From Dryas octopetala (Eukaryota > Streptophyta > Magnoliopsida > Rosales > Rosaceae), in NCBI GenBank assembly GCA_963921425.1, contig OY992840.1, forward strand, positions 14,982,621 through 15,046,620: a stretch of DNA of 64,000 nucleotides. Reading direction: 5' to 3'. A program made the translations under genes and the position numbers. The notes under the pieces were generated by a model. The model searched no databases. It saw only the letters and a program-made list of their open reading frames with translations, and had not been told where the DNA came from. Within the stretch, counting starts at the first letter, position 1; each line of letters starts with the position of its first letter. Below, piece by piece: positions 45,501-62,700 of this stretch.

Positions 45501-48343
45501 CAGGTATTCACATTAACATTGTAGGCTTGTAGATCACATATGAAGAACCATGAGGATTCATCGCAGACTACTACCAGATGCTAGTTAAAAAAATGAAGAA
45601 GGATACAAATTTGCTGCTCAATTGGGGCTGACTGCACAAACTCCCTTTTAGACCATACTGCTACCAGATGTTGCAATGTGTCAAAAAAATGGCGGGTATT
45701 ATGACCCTTAGCAAGTGAATTAGGATCAGGTGGACATTCAAGAACAGCAAACTGAAGGATCCATCGCAGGCAACAAAGAGGAAATACTTTCCAGAGTAAG
45801 AATTTGTCTGTAAACATGGACCTGATAAGGAGGAACCCTGAAAATCAAACACTTGGTATAACAGGAAACAACACTGCAAAGTGAAATAATAGTAAAACAA
45901 TGCATTTCTTCTGTATAACTAATTAAAGAAAACAAGAATCTCATAACTTGATCTTGAATTCAAATGAATTTCATTATTATCCGAACAATCTGTTAAACCA
46001 CAAACCATGCTGGGAAAACAATTTTGATTTCAAATAGCAAAGTTGTAATCTTAAATTGTGTCCACTCGATTTGTAGAGAGAGGAAATATATTCACTGACC
46101 TCACCGATATCTGGTATTTAAAAATTTGATGAAATAATAGCCAAAGGATCCAGTAAGCTTCAACATCAGTCACATGTTCAGTTGCAAGCTGATGTAAAAG
46201 CTGCTCAGACATTCTTTCCACAGCATATAAATCTTTGATTGCTTGTATCATGTTCATCCAAAATTGGGAAACAGGGTTTGATTCGAAAACATCCGAGACA
46301 AGTGACTCTATATTTGACGATAATAAGCTCCGGACATGTCTAAGAACCCTTGGGATTGTTTCACTTAAAAGCACATCTGTGAAAAAAGAAAATCAAACAC
46401 TTCAGTTATAAATCCAAAGGCATCCTACAAGAATACTATTGCATATCGATTGTAATGCTCAATTAACCAGAGAACATGAGTGGTTCCTCATTTTTTTTTA
46501 ATGGAAATGAGTAACTATCTGGAAGAACAACCTTTTCAAAAGGGGAAAACATATATGTGAAATCCAGTTCTTCTAGCACAAATATATTTTTTTATAGGGG
46601 TGCGTAAAATTATAACAGTTACCTACAGATCCACGTCGACATATACGAGAAAATGCTTCACCAACAAAAAGTAAGGAACCATTCATGTCAGTTTTGGGGA
46701 AAGCTCCTTCATCTAATAGATTCATATTCATTTCTTCTGCTAGAGAAAGAAGTTGAACGGTAACTTGCTTGAAGAACAAACTAAAGTACTTCTGTGAAGA
46801 GAAAACAATCAAATGGTGGCAACAGAAAAAAATTTTGATCTGCAATTAAGAAGGGATATCATATTTCTAACTCCATTCTGATGCCAGATTACCAGGACGT
46901 TCATAATAATACATTAAAGCATGGCCATCATCTTAGCATACACTTTGTCAAAGCATACACAAGTACAAGAACTCATATATCCAGCACAAGAGATAAAAGG
47001 ATACTATGATGAAAGTGAAGTTGGGGCTCTCAATTGTGCTTTGTCAGGTATAGATGCAACAATCTGTGCCACTCTAGATACCGCTGACTTGAGATTTTCA
47101 TTTATATAATCTTCAGATTGGCAAGAGCCACCGAATTCTCTAGCCATCTGGAGCACCCCATTATTTTCAATCAAGCAAAGTATGAGTAACCTGTTGTAAT
47201 GGTAAGAACAGGTCAGCAGAATGACTGTTAGTCACCAGTGATATTTCAGAGATTTTACCGTAAAACCAGATGATATACAGTAGAATGGGTTAGAAACAGG
47301 TCCTCAATCCATACCTTTCAGTATTAGAGTGGACAGCATTAACATCAAGATCACCACTTCCACTCTGCTGTAGACGAGGGACCAAGGTCTGAACAACCTC
47401 AGTAGCAAGCCCATTAACAAAGAAAACATCATAGACATATTTACGTGCTGAAAAGGGGAAACAAGCTAGCCAACTGGAAGCAAGATCTGCATGCAACAAC
47501 AAAACATAATATATATATATATGATGGTGAAAATACCAAAATTCCTAAACCTTGCAATTCTTTTCTAGTGTTATTGTATGCAAGGCAATGCATAAATCAT
47601 TTCTAATCATAAAAATGAAGAAAACACTACAACAATGAAAAATAGAGGTAACAAAAGTACCAATTAACAGAACCCGAGCAAGCGTCGGGAATGCAGCTCC
47701 TCGGTAGAATGCCTGCCACCACTCGCTCCTCTCATCCGCCGAATGAGCCGTGGCACTAAGGACCTACACACAACACAAACCGAAAAGCATAAGATTTCAA
47801 GAAAAGCATAGACTTTCGAGAAAACTCAAGCCGAAATTTCAGCTTTTGAATGCCCATGAAAATGACACACACCTGCTCTCTGTACCGCTCATCAATAGCA
47901 CCTGCAATTCCACATTTCACTTCAATCAGTTCGCAAGAAATCATTCTTCTGCTTAGACTAAAACGACACAAAATGTAAAATTTTCAATGTTCCGGATTTT
48001 GTTTCTATTTCTCAGTCTTTGGTGATAATAATCCAAACAAATTCTCATCCAATTTCTCGGAAACCAAACAACCGGTTCACAAACTCGAAAATTCGAGAAT
48101 TTTACTGCAGAAGCTCATAGTGAAAAACAGTAAACTAAGCTGAAACAGAGAAGTGCGAGGAGGTTGGGAGTTGCGACCTGAGAGAAGAGAAGCGTCGAGA
48201 GGGAAGAGAAGAACAGCGAGGGAATGAAGCGCGCAAATCACTTGGTCTACGTGCTTGGCCTTCTTTACGTCTGAGATTACTTCTCCTACCTTGTCAAGCA
48301 CTTTCAGTTCTACTTCGCTTCGTCTTCTCGGACCGTTCTCCAT
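42566..48343 (-). CDS. TEL2: telomere length regulation protein TEL2 homologue
   Basis: Component of the TTT chaperone complex that stabilises PIKK kinases such as TOR, ATM and ATR. Thirteen exons on the - strand: 48343-48178, 47901-47873, 47763-47661, 47486-47315, 47190-47005, 46780-46623, 46376-46100, 45821-45607, 45391-45293, 45204-44681, 44394-43625, 43417-43219 and 42724-42566. They give 1018 aa, similar to the Arabidopsis protein. The conserved C-terminal TEL2 domain starts around RLESPNHLVRKMAS. Before the helical C-terminus lies an acidic stretch with PYDLSDDDADL, resembling the phosphorylated R2TP-binding region of animal TELO2. Introns after exons 5 and 8 start GTATCCTT, the U12 donor sequence. 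Confidence 0.93.
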
Positions 48344-49567
48344 GGTTGCCAACAACTTGCTTCTCGCCGCAGAATTTTGTTCCCCGATACGCAGAGTTCG
48401 TTTTTCGGCTACAGAAGAATGAGTTTCCGGAAGCAAATGTTCGATGCTTCAAGACCGTGTTTGTTTCAAAAAGAGACCGTTTGTTTTGCCGGACAATATA
48501 AAATAAACATTAGTAAGTTAATGGAAAAAAGAAACAAAACAGAAAATAAGAAGGTCAAATTATGTTTGTCACTAAAAGCAATTTACGGCAGTAATGCTAC
48601 ACTTATCACATTTTTATATCATAATTTTATACTATCTTACATAGCATTCATACATTGTACACTAAAAATTAAAAAATAAAACCTAAAAAGAAAAAAAAGA
48701 TACCCTTCCAGTAAAATAATGACACATCAAGTGAGATATAAATGTGAGAAAAAAAATATGAAACAACTAACATTATTAATTACTTTAAATAGGTAAATCA
48801 ATCATTTGTTCTTCACTACTTCTGGATCCAACATTCATTTGTCATTGTGGATCTAACATTATTCCTCTCATACAGTCATACCTACTAATTGGATTACTAG
48901 AGTACTTGAGATGGGTCAGGTTACACTAAAATTTGTGTCAAAGTTTTCTTTTTTGGGCCAAGTGTCAAAGTTTTGCTTTTGTATTTTGATAAATAAATGT
49001 TGCAATATCAAAATACCTGCTTAATAATTTGGTTAATGAATGCAATGATTTTAAGTAGAGGCATTTTAGTCATGTTTAGAGAAAAACTTACGTGTAACGG
49101 AGTAACACCTCTTATATTCATAATAAATAGCTACATATTAGTTATGTGAGTTTATTTTGTCATTAGACACAAGTCTTTTTTCGTACGCTTAAACTAAGTC
49201 ATTACAAAAAAATCATTTATGTGTGCATCACATATTATTTTTCGCAAACAAATTAATAGAATAAAAAATGCATTATCGGATTGCAACAGTTAAAAAACTA
49301 CAAAAAAAAAAATTATAAGAAGTTTAGTATAATTTTTCTATGAGGAGTGATGAGGACTATAAATATAATTTTGCCAAATAGAAAAGTATTGTTTCGGAAA
49401 ATAACTTCATGAAAATATGAAATTAATTAGTTTTTTTATTTCCATGAAATTAATTAGTTTTGGTTAAGCCTTAACTAAACGGCGTTTCTATTAAGCGCTT
49501 TTTTTTTTCTCACCTTTCTCTTGCTCACACTTCGTTCTCTTCTTCTCTCTTCTCTCTTCTCTCTGAC
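48344..49567. other. divergent intergenic region TEL2/ELP3
   Basis: 1.2 kb between two start codons pointing away from each other. AT-rich throughout. A CT-rich leader precedes the ELP3 ATG (49520-49565). Nothing else was recognised. Confidence 0.5.
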
Positions 49568-53008
<3,441 letters not shown>

Positions 53009-53748
53009 CTAGATCAAGACTAGTGCAACACAGTTTTGTAACATTATTCGAAATGAGTTGTAACTTCCAAACATAATTAGCTTGTACGTATTAAGATTGT
53101 TTTCCTCTCATTATAGACTTGTAGTTTTTTTTATTAATTAAAAAAATAAAGACTTAGAGTTCAGTTTATTTTATGAGCCTTTCTTAGACTAAGATTGGTA
53201 GTAATTTAGGATTTTTAATTAAGTTATTTTTTTATTTTTTTTGTTGACGGTTTTATGTTAGGTTTTAATTTCAAGATTTTGGGCGTGTACAAAGTCTACT
53301 CTACACCCTAGGAGGGGAAATATCATTCAAATAGAAAAAATACTCTTCAAATCAAAGAATGATTTTATTATAGATTAAAAAGATTTTATTATAAATTAAA
53401 AAAACTTTATTATGAATTAAAAAAAAAAATTTATAAATTATTATAAATTAAAAGATTTTCTTATAAATTTTAAAACACCTCCAGTTTCCATTTAAAAATA
53501 ATTTTTCTAAAGAAACTAAATCTGATTATCTCTTAAAAGTGAGACTTAGAATTCAGTCCATTTTATAAGTCTTTCTTAGACTAAGACCATTAGTGATTTA
53601 GGGTTTTTAATTAAGTCCTTTTAATTTTTTTCTTTGACGGCTTTATGATAAGTTTTAACTCCACACAGCCAAACATGCAGCATCTACAAAGCCTACTCTA
53701 CACCCTAGGAGAGGAAATACCCTTCAAATCGGGGAAAAACTTTATTAT
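53009..53748. repeat. direct duplication of about 195 bp beside the satellite
   Basis: Bases 53151-53345 and 53543-53740 are related copies about 392 bases apart (GACTTAGA, TTTCTTAGACTAAGA, CTACTCTACACCCTAGGAG). AT-rich ATTATAAATTAAAA motifs lie between them. The second copy ends at the first satellite monomer. No coding frame is present. Confidence 0.7.
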
Positions 53749-56700
53749 GATATCTCAGGTCATGTTTTGACACTTCTATAGTCGTACCAAAGAGTTTCTA
53801 AAGTCATTCCTAAAATATCCTAAGTCGATCATTGAGAATTTAGTTCGTATTTCGAGGCATTTTAAATGTTTATTCTCTTGGTGCATTTCAAATTATACCT
53901 AGTGATATCTCAATTCATGTTTTGACACTTCAATAGTTATACCCAAGAGTTTCTAAAGTCGTTCATTAGGGCATCTCAAGTCGTTCCATAGGACATCTCA
54001 AGTCGTTTCTTGAGAATTTCAATTTATAGCTCGAGGCATTTTAAATGTTTATGCCCTTAGTGCATTTCAAATTGAACCTAGTGACATCCTAAGTCCGGTT
54101 TTGACACTTCTATAATCATACCCCAAGAGTTTCTAAACTCGTTCCTTAGGGCATCTCAAGTCGTTCCTTAAGGCATCCCAAGTCGTTTCTTGAGAATTTC
54201 AGTTCGTAATTCGAGTCATTTTAAATGTTTATGTCCTTGTTGCATTTCAAATTATATCTAGTGACATCTAAAGTCATGTATTGACACTCCTATAGTCGTA
54301 CCCAAGTGTTTCTAAAGTCGTTCCTAAGGGCATCTCAAGTCGTTTTTTAGGACATTCCAAGTCGTTCCTTAGGATATCCCAAGTCGTTTTTTGAGAATTT
54401 CAATTCATAGCTTGAGCCATTTTAAATGTTAATGCCCATGTTGCATTTCAAATTGAAGCTAATGACATTTTAAGTCCAGTTTTGACCCTTTTATAGTCAT
54501 ACCCAAGAGTTTTTAAAGTCGTTCCTTAGGGCATCTCAAATCGTTCCTTAAGGTATCTCAGGTCAATCATTGAGAATTTCAATTTGTAGTTCGAGAAATT
54601 TTAAATGTTTATACCTTGATGCATTTCAAATTGTACCTAGTAACATCTCAAGTCATGTTTTGACACTTCTATAGTCATACATAAAAGTTTCTACAGTCGT
54701 TACTTAAGACATCTCAAGTCGTTCTTACGGCATCTTAGATAGATTATTGTGAATTTCAGTTTGTAGTTTGAGGCATTTTAATTGTTTATACCCTTGGTGC
54801 ATTTCAAATTGTACATATTGACATCTGAAGACATGTTTTAACACTTCTATAGTCATACCCAAGAGTTTCTAAAATAGTTACTTAAGACATCTCAAGTCGT
54901 TTCTTAAGTCATATATCCTAAATCGATCATTGTGCATTTCAGTTCGTAGTTTGAGGCATTTTAAATGTTTATACCCATGGTGCATTTCAAATTATACCTA
55001 GGACATCTCAAGTCATGTTTTGAGACTTCTATAGTCATACCCAAGAGTTTCTAAAGTCGTTCCTTAGGCTATCTAAAGTCGTTTCTTAAGGCATCTCAAG
55101 TCGTTCCTTAAAGCATCCCAAGTCTTTTCTTGAGAATTTCAATTCGTAGTTCGAGGCATTTTAAATGTTTATGACTTTGTAGCATTTCAAATTGTAGTTT
55201 GTGACATCTAAAGTCATGTTTTGACACTTCTATAGTCATACCATGGAGTTTATAAAGTCGTTTTTAAGGGCATCTTAAGTAGTTCCTTAGAACATCTCAA
55301 GTCGTTCCTTGAGAATTTCAATTCATAGCTCAAGCCATTTTAAATATTTATGCCCTTGGTGGATTTAAAATTAAACCTAGTGACATCTCTAGTCCGGTTA
55401 TGACACTTCTATAGTCATACCCAAGAGTTTTTAAAGGCGTTTCTTAGGGCATCTCAAGTCGTTCCTTAAGACATCTCATCTCGATCATTGAGAATTTTAG
55501 TTCATAGTTCGTAGTTCGAAAAAATTTTAAATGTTTATACCTTGATGCATTTCAAATTGTACATAATGACATTTCAAGTCATGTTTACACACTTCTATAG
55601 TCATACCGAAGAGTTTCAAAAGTCGTTACTTAAGGCATCCTAAGTCGATCATTCTGAATTTCAGTTCGTAATTCGAGGCATTTTAAATGTTTATACCCTT
55701 GGTGCATTTCAAATTGAATATATTAACATCTCAAATCATGTTTTAACACTTCTAAAGTCATACTCAAGAGTTTCTAAAGTCGATATTTAAGGCATCTCAA
55801 GTCGTTCCTTAAGCCATTCCAAATTGATCATTGTGAATTTGACTTCGTAATTCGAGGCATTTTAAATATTTATACCCTTGGTGCATTTTAAATATTACCT
55901 AGTGACATCATAAGTTATGTTTAGAGACTTCTATAGTCATACCCAAGAGTTTCTAAAGTCGTTGCTTAGGGTATCTCAAGTCGTTCCTTAAGGCATACCA
56001 AGTCGATCATTAAGAATTTCAGTTTGTAGTTCGAGGCATTTTAAATGTTTATACCCTTGGTGCATTTGAAATTGTACCTATTGACATCTCAAATCATGTT
56101 TTGACACTTCCATAAGCATACCTAAGTGTTTCAAAAGTCATTCCTTTAGGCATCTTAAGTCGTTCCTTAAGGCATCCTAATTCGATCATTGTGAATTTCA
56201 GTTCGAAGTTCGAGACATTTTAAATGTTTATACCGTTGGTGCATTTCAAATTGTACATATTAACATCTCAAATCATGTTTTAACACTTCTAAAGTCATAC
56301 CCAAGAGTTTCTAAAGCCGATACTTAAGGCATCTCAAGTCGTTCCTTAAGCCATCCTAAATCGATCATTGTGAATTTGACTTCGTAATTCGAGGCATTTT
56401 AAATGTTTATACCCTTGGTGCATTTCAAATATTACCTAGTGACATCACAAATCATGTTTAGAGACTTCTATAGTCATACCCAAGAGTTTCTAAAGTCGTT
56501 GCTTATGACATCTCAAGTCGTTCCTTAAGGCATGCCAAGTCGATCGTTGAGAATTTCAGTTTGTAATTCGACGCATTTTAAATGTTTATACCCTTGGTGT
56601 ATTTCAAGTTGTACCTATTGACATCTCAAATCATGTTTTGACACTTCCATAATTATACCCAAGAATTTCAAAAGTCGTTCCTTTAGGCATCTCAAGTCGT

Positions 56701-59700
56701 TTCTTAGGGCATCTTAAGTCGATAATTGAGAATTTTTGTTCGTAGTTTGAGGCATTTTAAATGTTTATACCTTTGGTGCATTTCAAATTGTACCTAGTGA
56801 CATCTCAAGTCATGTTTTGACACTTCTATAGTCATACCCAAGAGTTTTTAAAGTCGTTCCTTAGAGCATCTCAAGTCGTTCCTTAAAGAATTCAAAGTCG
56901 TTTCTTGAGAATCTCAATTCGTAGTTCGAGACATTTTAAACGTTTATGACTTTATTGCATTTCAAATTGTACCTAGTGACATTTAAAGTCTTGTTTTGAA
57001 ACTTCTATAGTCATACCCAAGAGTTTCTAAAGTCGTTTCTAAAGGCATCTTAAGTCATTTCTTAGGACATCCTAAGTCGTTCCTTGAGAATTTCAATTCA
57101 TAGCTCGAGTCATTTTAAATGTTTATGCCCTTGGTGCATTTCAAATTGTACCTATTGACATCTCAAATCATGTTTTGACACTTCCATAGTCATACCTAAG
57201 TGTTTCAAAAGTCATTCCTTTAGGCATCTTAAGTCGTTCCTTAAGGCATCCTAAATCGATCATTGTGAATTTCAGTTCGAAGTTCGAGACATTTTAAATG
57301 TTTATACCCTTGGTGCATTTTAAATTCTACATATTAACATCTCAAATCATGTTTTAACACTTCTAAAGTCATACCCAAGAGTTTCTAAAGCCGATACTTA
57401 AGGCATCTCAAGTCGTTCCTTAAACCATCCTAAATCGATCATTGTGAATTTGACTTCGTAATTCGAGGCATTTTAAATGTTTACACCCTTGGTGCATTTC
57501 AAATATTACCTAGTGACATCACAAATCTTGTTTAGAGACTTCTATAGTCATACCCAAGAGTTTCTAAAGTCGTTGCTTATGACATCTCAAGTCGTTCCTT
57601 AAGGCATGCCAAGTCGATCATTAAGAATTTCAGTTTGTAGTTCGAGGCATTTTAAATGTTTATACCCTTGGTGCATAGCAAATTGTACCTATTGACATGT
57701 CAAATCATGTTTTGACACTTCCATAGTCATATTTAAGTGTTTCAAAAGTCATTCTTTTAGGCATCTTAAGTCGTTCCTTAAGGCATCCTAAATCGATCAT
57801 TGTGAATTTCAGTTCGAAGTTCGAGACATTTTAAATGTTTACACCCTTGGTGCATTTCAAATTGTACATATTAACATCTCAAATCATGTTTTAACACTTC
57901 TAAAGTCTTACCCAAGAGTTTCTAAAGCCGATACTTAAGGTATCTCAAGTCGTTCCTTAAGCCATCTTAAATCGATCATTGTGAATTTGACTTCGTAATT
58001 CGAGGCATTTTAAATGTTTATACCCTTGGTGCATTTCAAATATTACCTAGTGACATCACAAATCATGTTTAGAGACTTCTATAGTCATACCCAAGAGTTT
58101 CTAAAGTCGTTGCTTATGACATCTCAAGTCGTTCCTTAAGGCATGCCAAGTCGATCATTAAGAATTTCAGTTTGTAGTTCGAGGCATTTTAAATGTTTAT
58201 ACCCTTGGTGTATTTCAAATTGTACCTATTGACATCTCAAATCATGTTTTGACACTTGCATAGTCATACTTAAGTGTTTCAAAAGTCATTCTTTTAGGCA
58301 TCTTAAGTCGTTCCTTAAGGCATCCTAAATCGATCGTTGTGAATTTCAGTTCGAAGTTCGAGACATTTTAAATGTTTATACCCTTGGTGCATTTGAAATT
58401 GTACATATTAACATCTCAAATCATGTTTTAACACTTCTAAAGTCATACCCAAGAGTTTCTAAAGCCGATACTTAAGGCATCTCAAGTCGTTCCTTAAGCC
58501 ATCCTAAATCGATCATTGTGAATTTGACTTCGTAATTCGAGGCATTTTAAATGTTTATACCCTTGGTGCATTTCAAATATTACCTAGTGACATCACAAAT
58601 CATGTTTAGAGACTTCTATAGTCATACCCAAGAGTTTCTAAAGTCGTTGCTTATGACATCTCAAGTCGTTCCTTAAGGCATGCCAAGTCGATCGTTGAGA
58701 ATTTCAGTTTGTAATTCGACGCATTTTAAATGTTTATACCCTTGGTGTATTTCAAGTTGTACCTATTGACATCTCAAATCATGTTTTGACACTTCCATAA
58801 TTATACCCAGGAATTTCAAAAGTCGTTTCTTTAGGCATCTTAAGTCGTTTCTTAGGGCATCTTAAGTCGATAATTGAGAATTTTTGTTCGTAGTTTGAGG
58901 CATTTTAAATGATTATACCTTTGGTGAATTTCAAATTGTACCTAGTGACATCTCAAGTCATGTTTTGACACTTCTATAGTCATATCCAAAAGTTTTTAAA
59001 GTCGTTCCTTAGGGCATCTCAAGTCGTTCCTTAAAGCATTCCAAGTCGTTTCTTGAGAATCTCAATTCGTAGTTCGAGACATTTTAAATGTTTATGATTT
59101 TATTGCATTTCAAATTGTACCTAGTGACATCTAAAGTCTTGTTTTGAAACTTCTATAGTCATACCCAAGAGTTTCTAAAGTCGTTTCTAAATGCATCTTA
59201 AGTCATTTCTTAGGATATCATAAGTCGTTCCTTGAGAATTTTAATTCATAGCTCGAGTCATTTTAAATGTTTATGCCCTTAGTGCATTTCAAATTGTACC
59301 TATTGACATCTCAAATCATGTTTTGACACTTCCATAGTCATACCTAAGTGTTTCAAAAGTCATTCCTTTAGGCATCTTAAGTCGTTCCTTAAGGCATCCT
59401 AAATCGATCATTGTGAATTTCAGTTCGAAGTTCGAGACATTTCAAATGTTTATACCCTTGGTGCATTTCAAATTGTACATATTAACATCTCAAATCATGT
59501 TTTAACACTTCTAAAGTCATACCCAAGAGTTTCTAAAGCCGATACTTAAGGCATCTCAAGTCGTTCCTTAAGTTATCCTAAATCGATCATTGTGAATTTG
59601 ACTTCGTAATTCGAGGCATTTTAAATGTTTATACTCTTGGTGCATTTCAAATATTACCTAGTGACATCACAAATCATGTTTAGAGATTTCTATAGTCATA

Positions 59701-62700
59701 CCCAAGAGTTTCTAAAGTCGTTGCTTATGACATCTCAAGTCGTTCCTTAAGGCATGCCAAGTCGATCATTAAGAATTTCAGTTTGTAGTTCGAGGCATTT
59801 TAAATGTTTATACCCTTGGTGCATTTCAAATTGTACCTATTGACATCTCAAATCATGTTTTGACACTTGCATAGTCATATTTAAGTGTTTCAAAAGTCAT
59901 TCTTTTAGGCATCTTAAGTCGTTCCTTAAGGCATCCTAAATCGATCATTGTGAATTTCAGTTCGAAGTTCGAGACATTTTAAATGTTTATACCCTTGGTG
60001 CATTTCAAAATGTACATATTAACATCTCAAATCATGTTTTAACACTTCTAAAGTCATACCCAAGAGTTTCTAAAGCCGATACTTAAGGCATCTCAAGTCG
60101 TTCCTTAAGCCATCCTAAATCGATCATTGTGAATTTGACTTCGTAATTCGAAGCATTTTAAATGTTTATACTCTTGGTGCATTTCAAATATTACCTAGTG
60201 ACATCACAAATCATGTTTAGAGACTTCTATAGTCATACCCAAGAGTTTCTAAAGTCGTTGCTTATGACATCTCAAGTCGTTCCTTAAGGCATGCCAAGTC
60301 GATCATTGAGAATTTCAGTTTGTAATTCGAGGCATTTTAAATGTTTATACCCTTGGTGTATTTCAAGTTGTACCTATTGACATCTCAAATCATGTTTTGA
60401 CACTTCCATAATTATACCCAGGAATTTCAAAAGTCGTTTCTTTAGGCATCTTAAGTCGTTCCTTAGGGCATCTTAAGTCGATAATTGAGAATTTTTGTTC
60501 GTAGTTTGAGGCATTTTAAATGTTTATACCTTTGGTGCATTTCAAATTGTACCTAGTGACATCTCAAGTCATGTTTTGACACTTCTATAGTCATACCCAA
60601 GAGTTTTTAAAGTCTTTCCTTAGGGCATCTCAAGTCGTTCCTTAAAGCATTCCAAGTCGTTTCTTGAGAATCTCAATTCGTAGTTCAAGACATTTTAATT
60701 GTTTATGACGTTATTGCATTTCAAATTGTACCTAGTGAAATCTAAAGTCTTTTTTTGAAACTTCTATAGTCATACCCAAGAGTTTCTAAAGTCATTTCTA
60801 AAGGCATCTTAAGTCATTTCTTAGGACATCTTAAGTCGTTCCTTGAGAATTTCAATTCATAGCTCGAGTCATTTTAAATGTTTATGCCCTTAGTGCATTT
60901 CAAATTGTACCTATTGACATCTCAAATCATGTTTTGACACTTCCATAGTCATACCTAAGTGTTTCAAAAGTCATTTCTTTAGGCATCTTAAGTCGTTCCT
61001 TGAGAATTTCAATTCATAGCTCGAGTCATTTTAAATGTTTATGCCCTTGGTGCATTTCAAATTGTACTTAGTGACATTTCAAGTCAGGTTTTGACACTAC
61101 TATAGTCATACCCCAAGTGTTTCTAAAGTAGTTCTTTAGGACATCTTAAGTCGTTCCTTGAAAATTTCAATTCGTAGCTTAAGGCATTTTAAATGTTTAT
61201 GTCCTTGGTGCATTTCAAATTGAATCTAGTGACATCCCAAGTCTTGGGCATCTTAAGTCGTTCCTTAGGGCATCTTAAGTCGATAATTGAGAATTTTTGT
61301 TCGTAGTTTGAGGCATTTTAAATGTTTATACCTTTGGTGCATTTCAAATTGTACCTAGTGACATCTTAAGTCATGTTTTGACACTTCTATAGTCATACCC
61401 AAGAGTTTTTAAAGTCGTTCCTTAGGGCATCTCAAATTGTTCCTTAAAGCATTCCAAGTCGTTTCTTGAGAATCTCAATTCGTAGTTCGAGACATTTTAA
61501 ATGTTTATGACTTTATTGCATTTCAAATTGTACCTAGTGACATCTAAAGTCTTGTTTTGAAACTTCTATAGTCATACCCAAGAGTTTCTAAAGTCGTTTC
61601 TAAAGGCATCTTAAGTCATTTCTTAGGACATCTTAAGTCGTTCCTTGAGAATTTCAATTCATAGCTCGAGTCATTTTAAATGTTTATACCCTTGGTGCAT
61701 TTCAAATTGTACCTATTGACATCTCAAATCATGTTTTGACACTTCCATAGTCATACCTAAGTGTTTCAAAAGTCATTTCTTTAGGCATCTTAAGTCGTTC
61801 CTTGAGAATTTCAATTCATAGCTCGAGTCATTTTAAATGTTTATGCCCTTGGTGCATTTCAAATTGTACTTAGTGACATTTCAAGTCAGGTTTTGACACT
61901 ACTATAGTCATACCCCAAGTGTTTCTAAAGTAGTTCTTTAGGACATCTTAAGTCGTTCCTTGAGAATTTCAATTCGTAGCTTAAGGCATTTTAAATGTTT
62001 ATGTCCTTGGTGCATTTCAAATTGAATCTAATGACATCCCAAGTCTTGGGCATCTTAAGTCGTTCCTTAGGGCATCTTAAGTCGATAATTGAGAATTTTT
62101 GTTCGTAGTTTGAGGCATTTTAAATGTTTATACCTTTGGTGCATTTCAAATTATACCTAGTGACATCTCAAGTCATGTTTTGACACTTCTATAGTCATAC
62201 CCAAGAGTTTTTAAAGTCGTTCCTTAGGGCATCTCAAGTCGTTCCTTAAAGCATTCCAAGTCGTTTCTTGAGAATCTCAATTCGTAGTTCGAGACATTTT
62301 AAATGTTTATGACTTTATTGCATTTCAAATTGTACCTAGTGACATTTAAAGTCTTGTTTTGAAACTTCTATAGTCATACCCAAGAGTTTCTAAAGTCGTT
62401 TCTAAAGGCATCTTAAGTCATTTCTTAGGACATCTTAAGTCGTTCCTTGAGAATTTCAATTCATAGCTCGAGTCATTTTAAATGTTTATACCCTTGGTGC
62501 ATTTCAAATTGTACCTATTGACATCTCAAATCATGTTTTGACACTTCCATAGTCATACCTAAGTGTTTCAAAAGTCATTTCTTTAGGCATCTTAAGTCGT
62601 TCCTTGAGAATTCCAATTCATAGCTCGAGTCATTTTAAATGTTTATGCCCTTGGTGCATTTCAAATTGTATTTAGTGACATTTCAAGTCAGGTTTTGACA

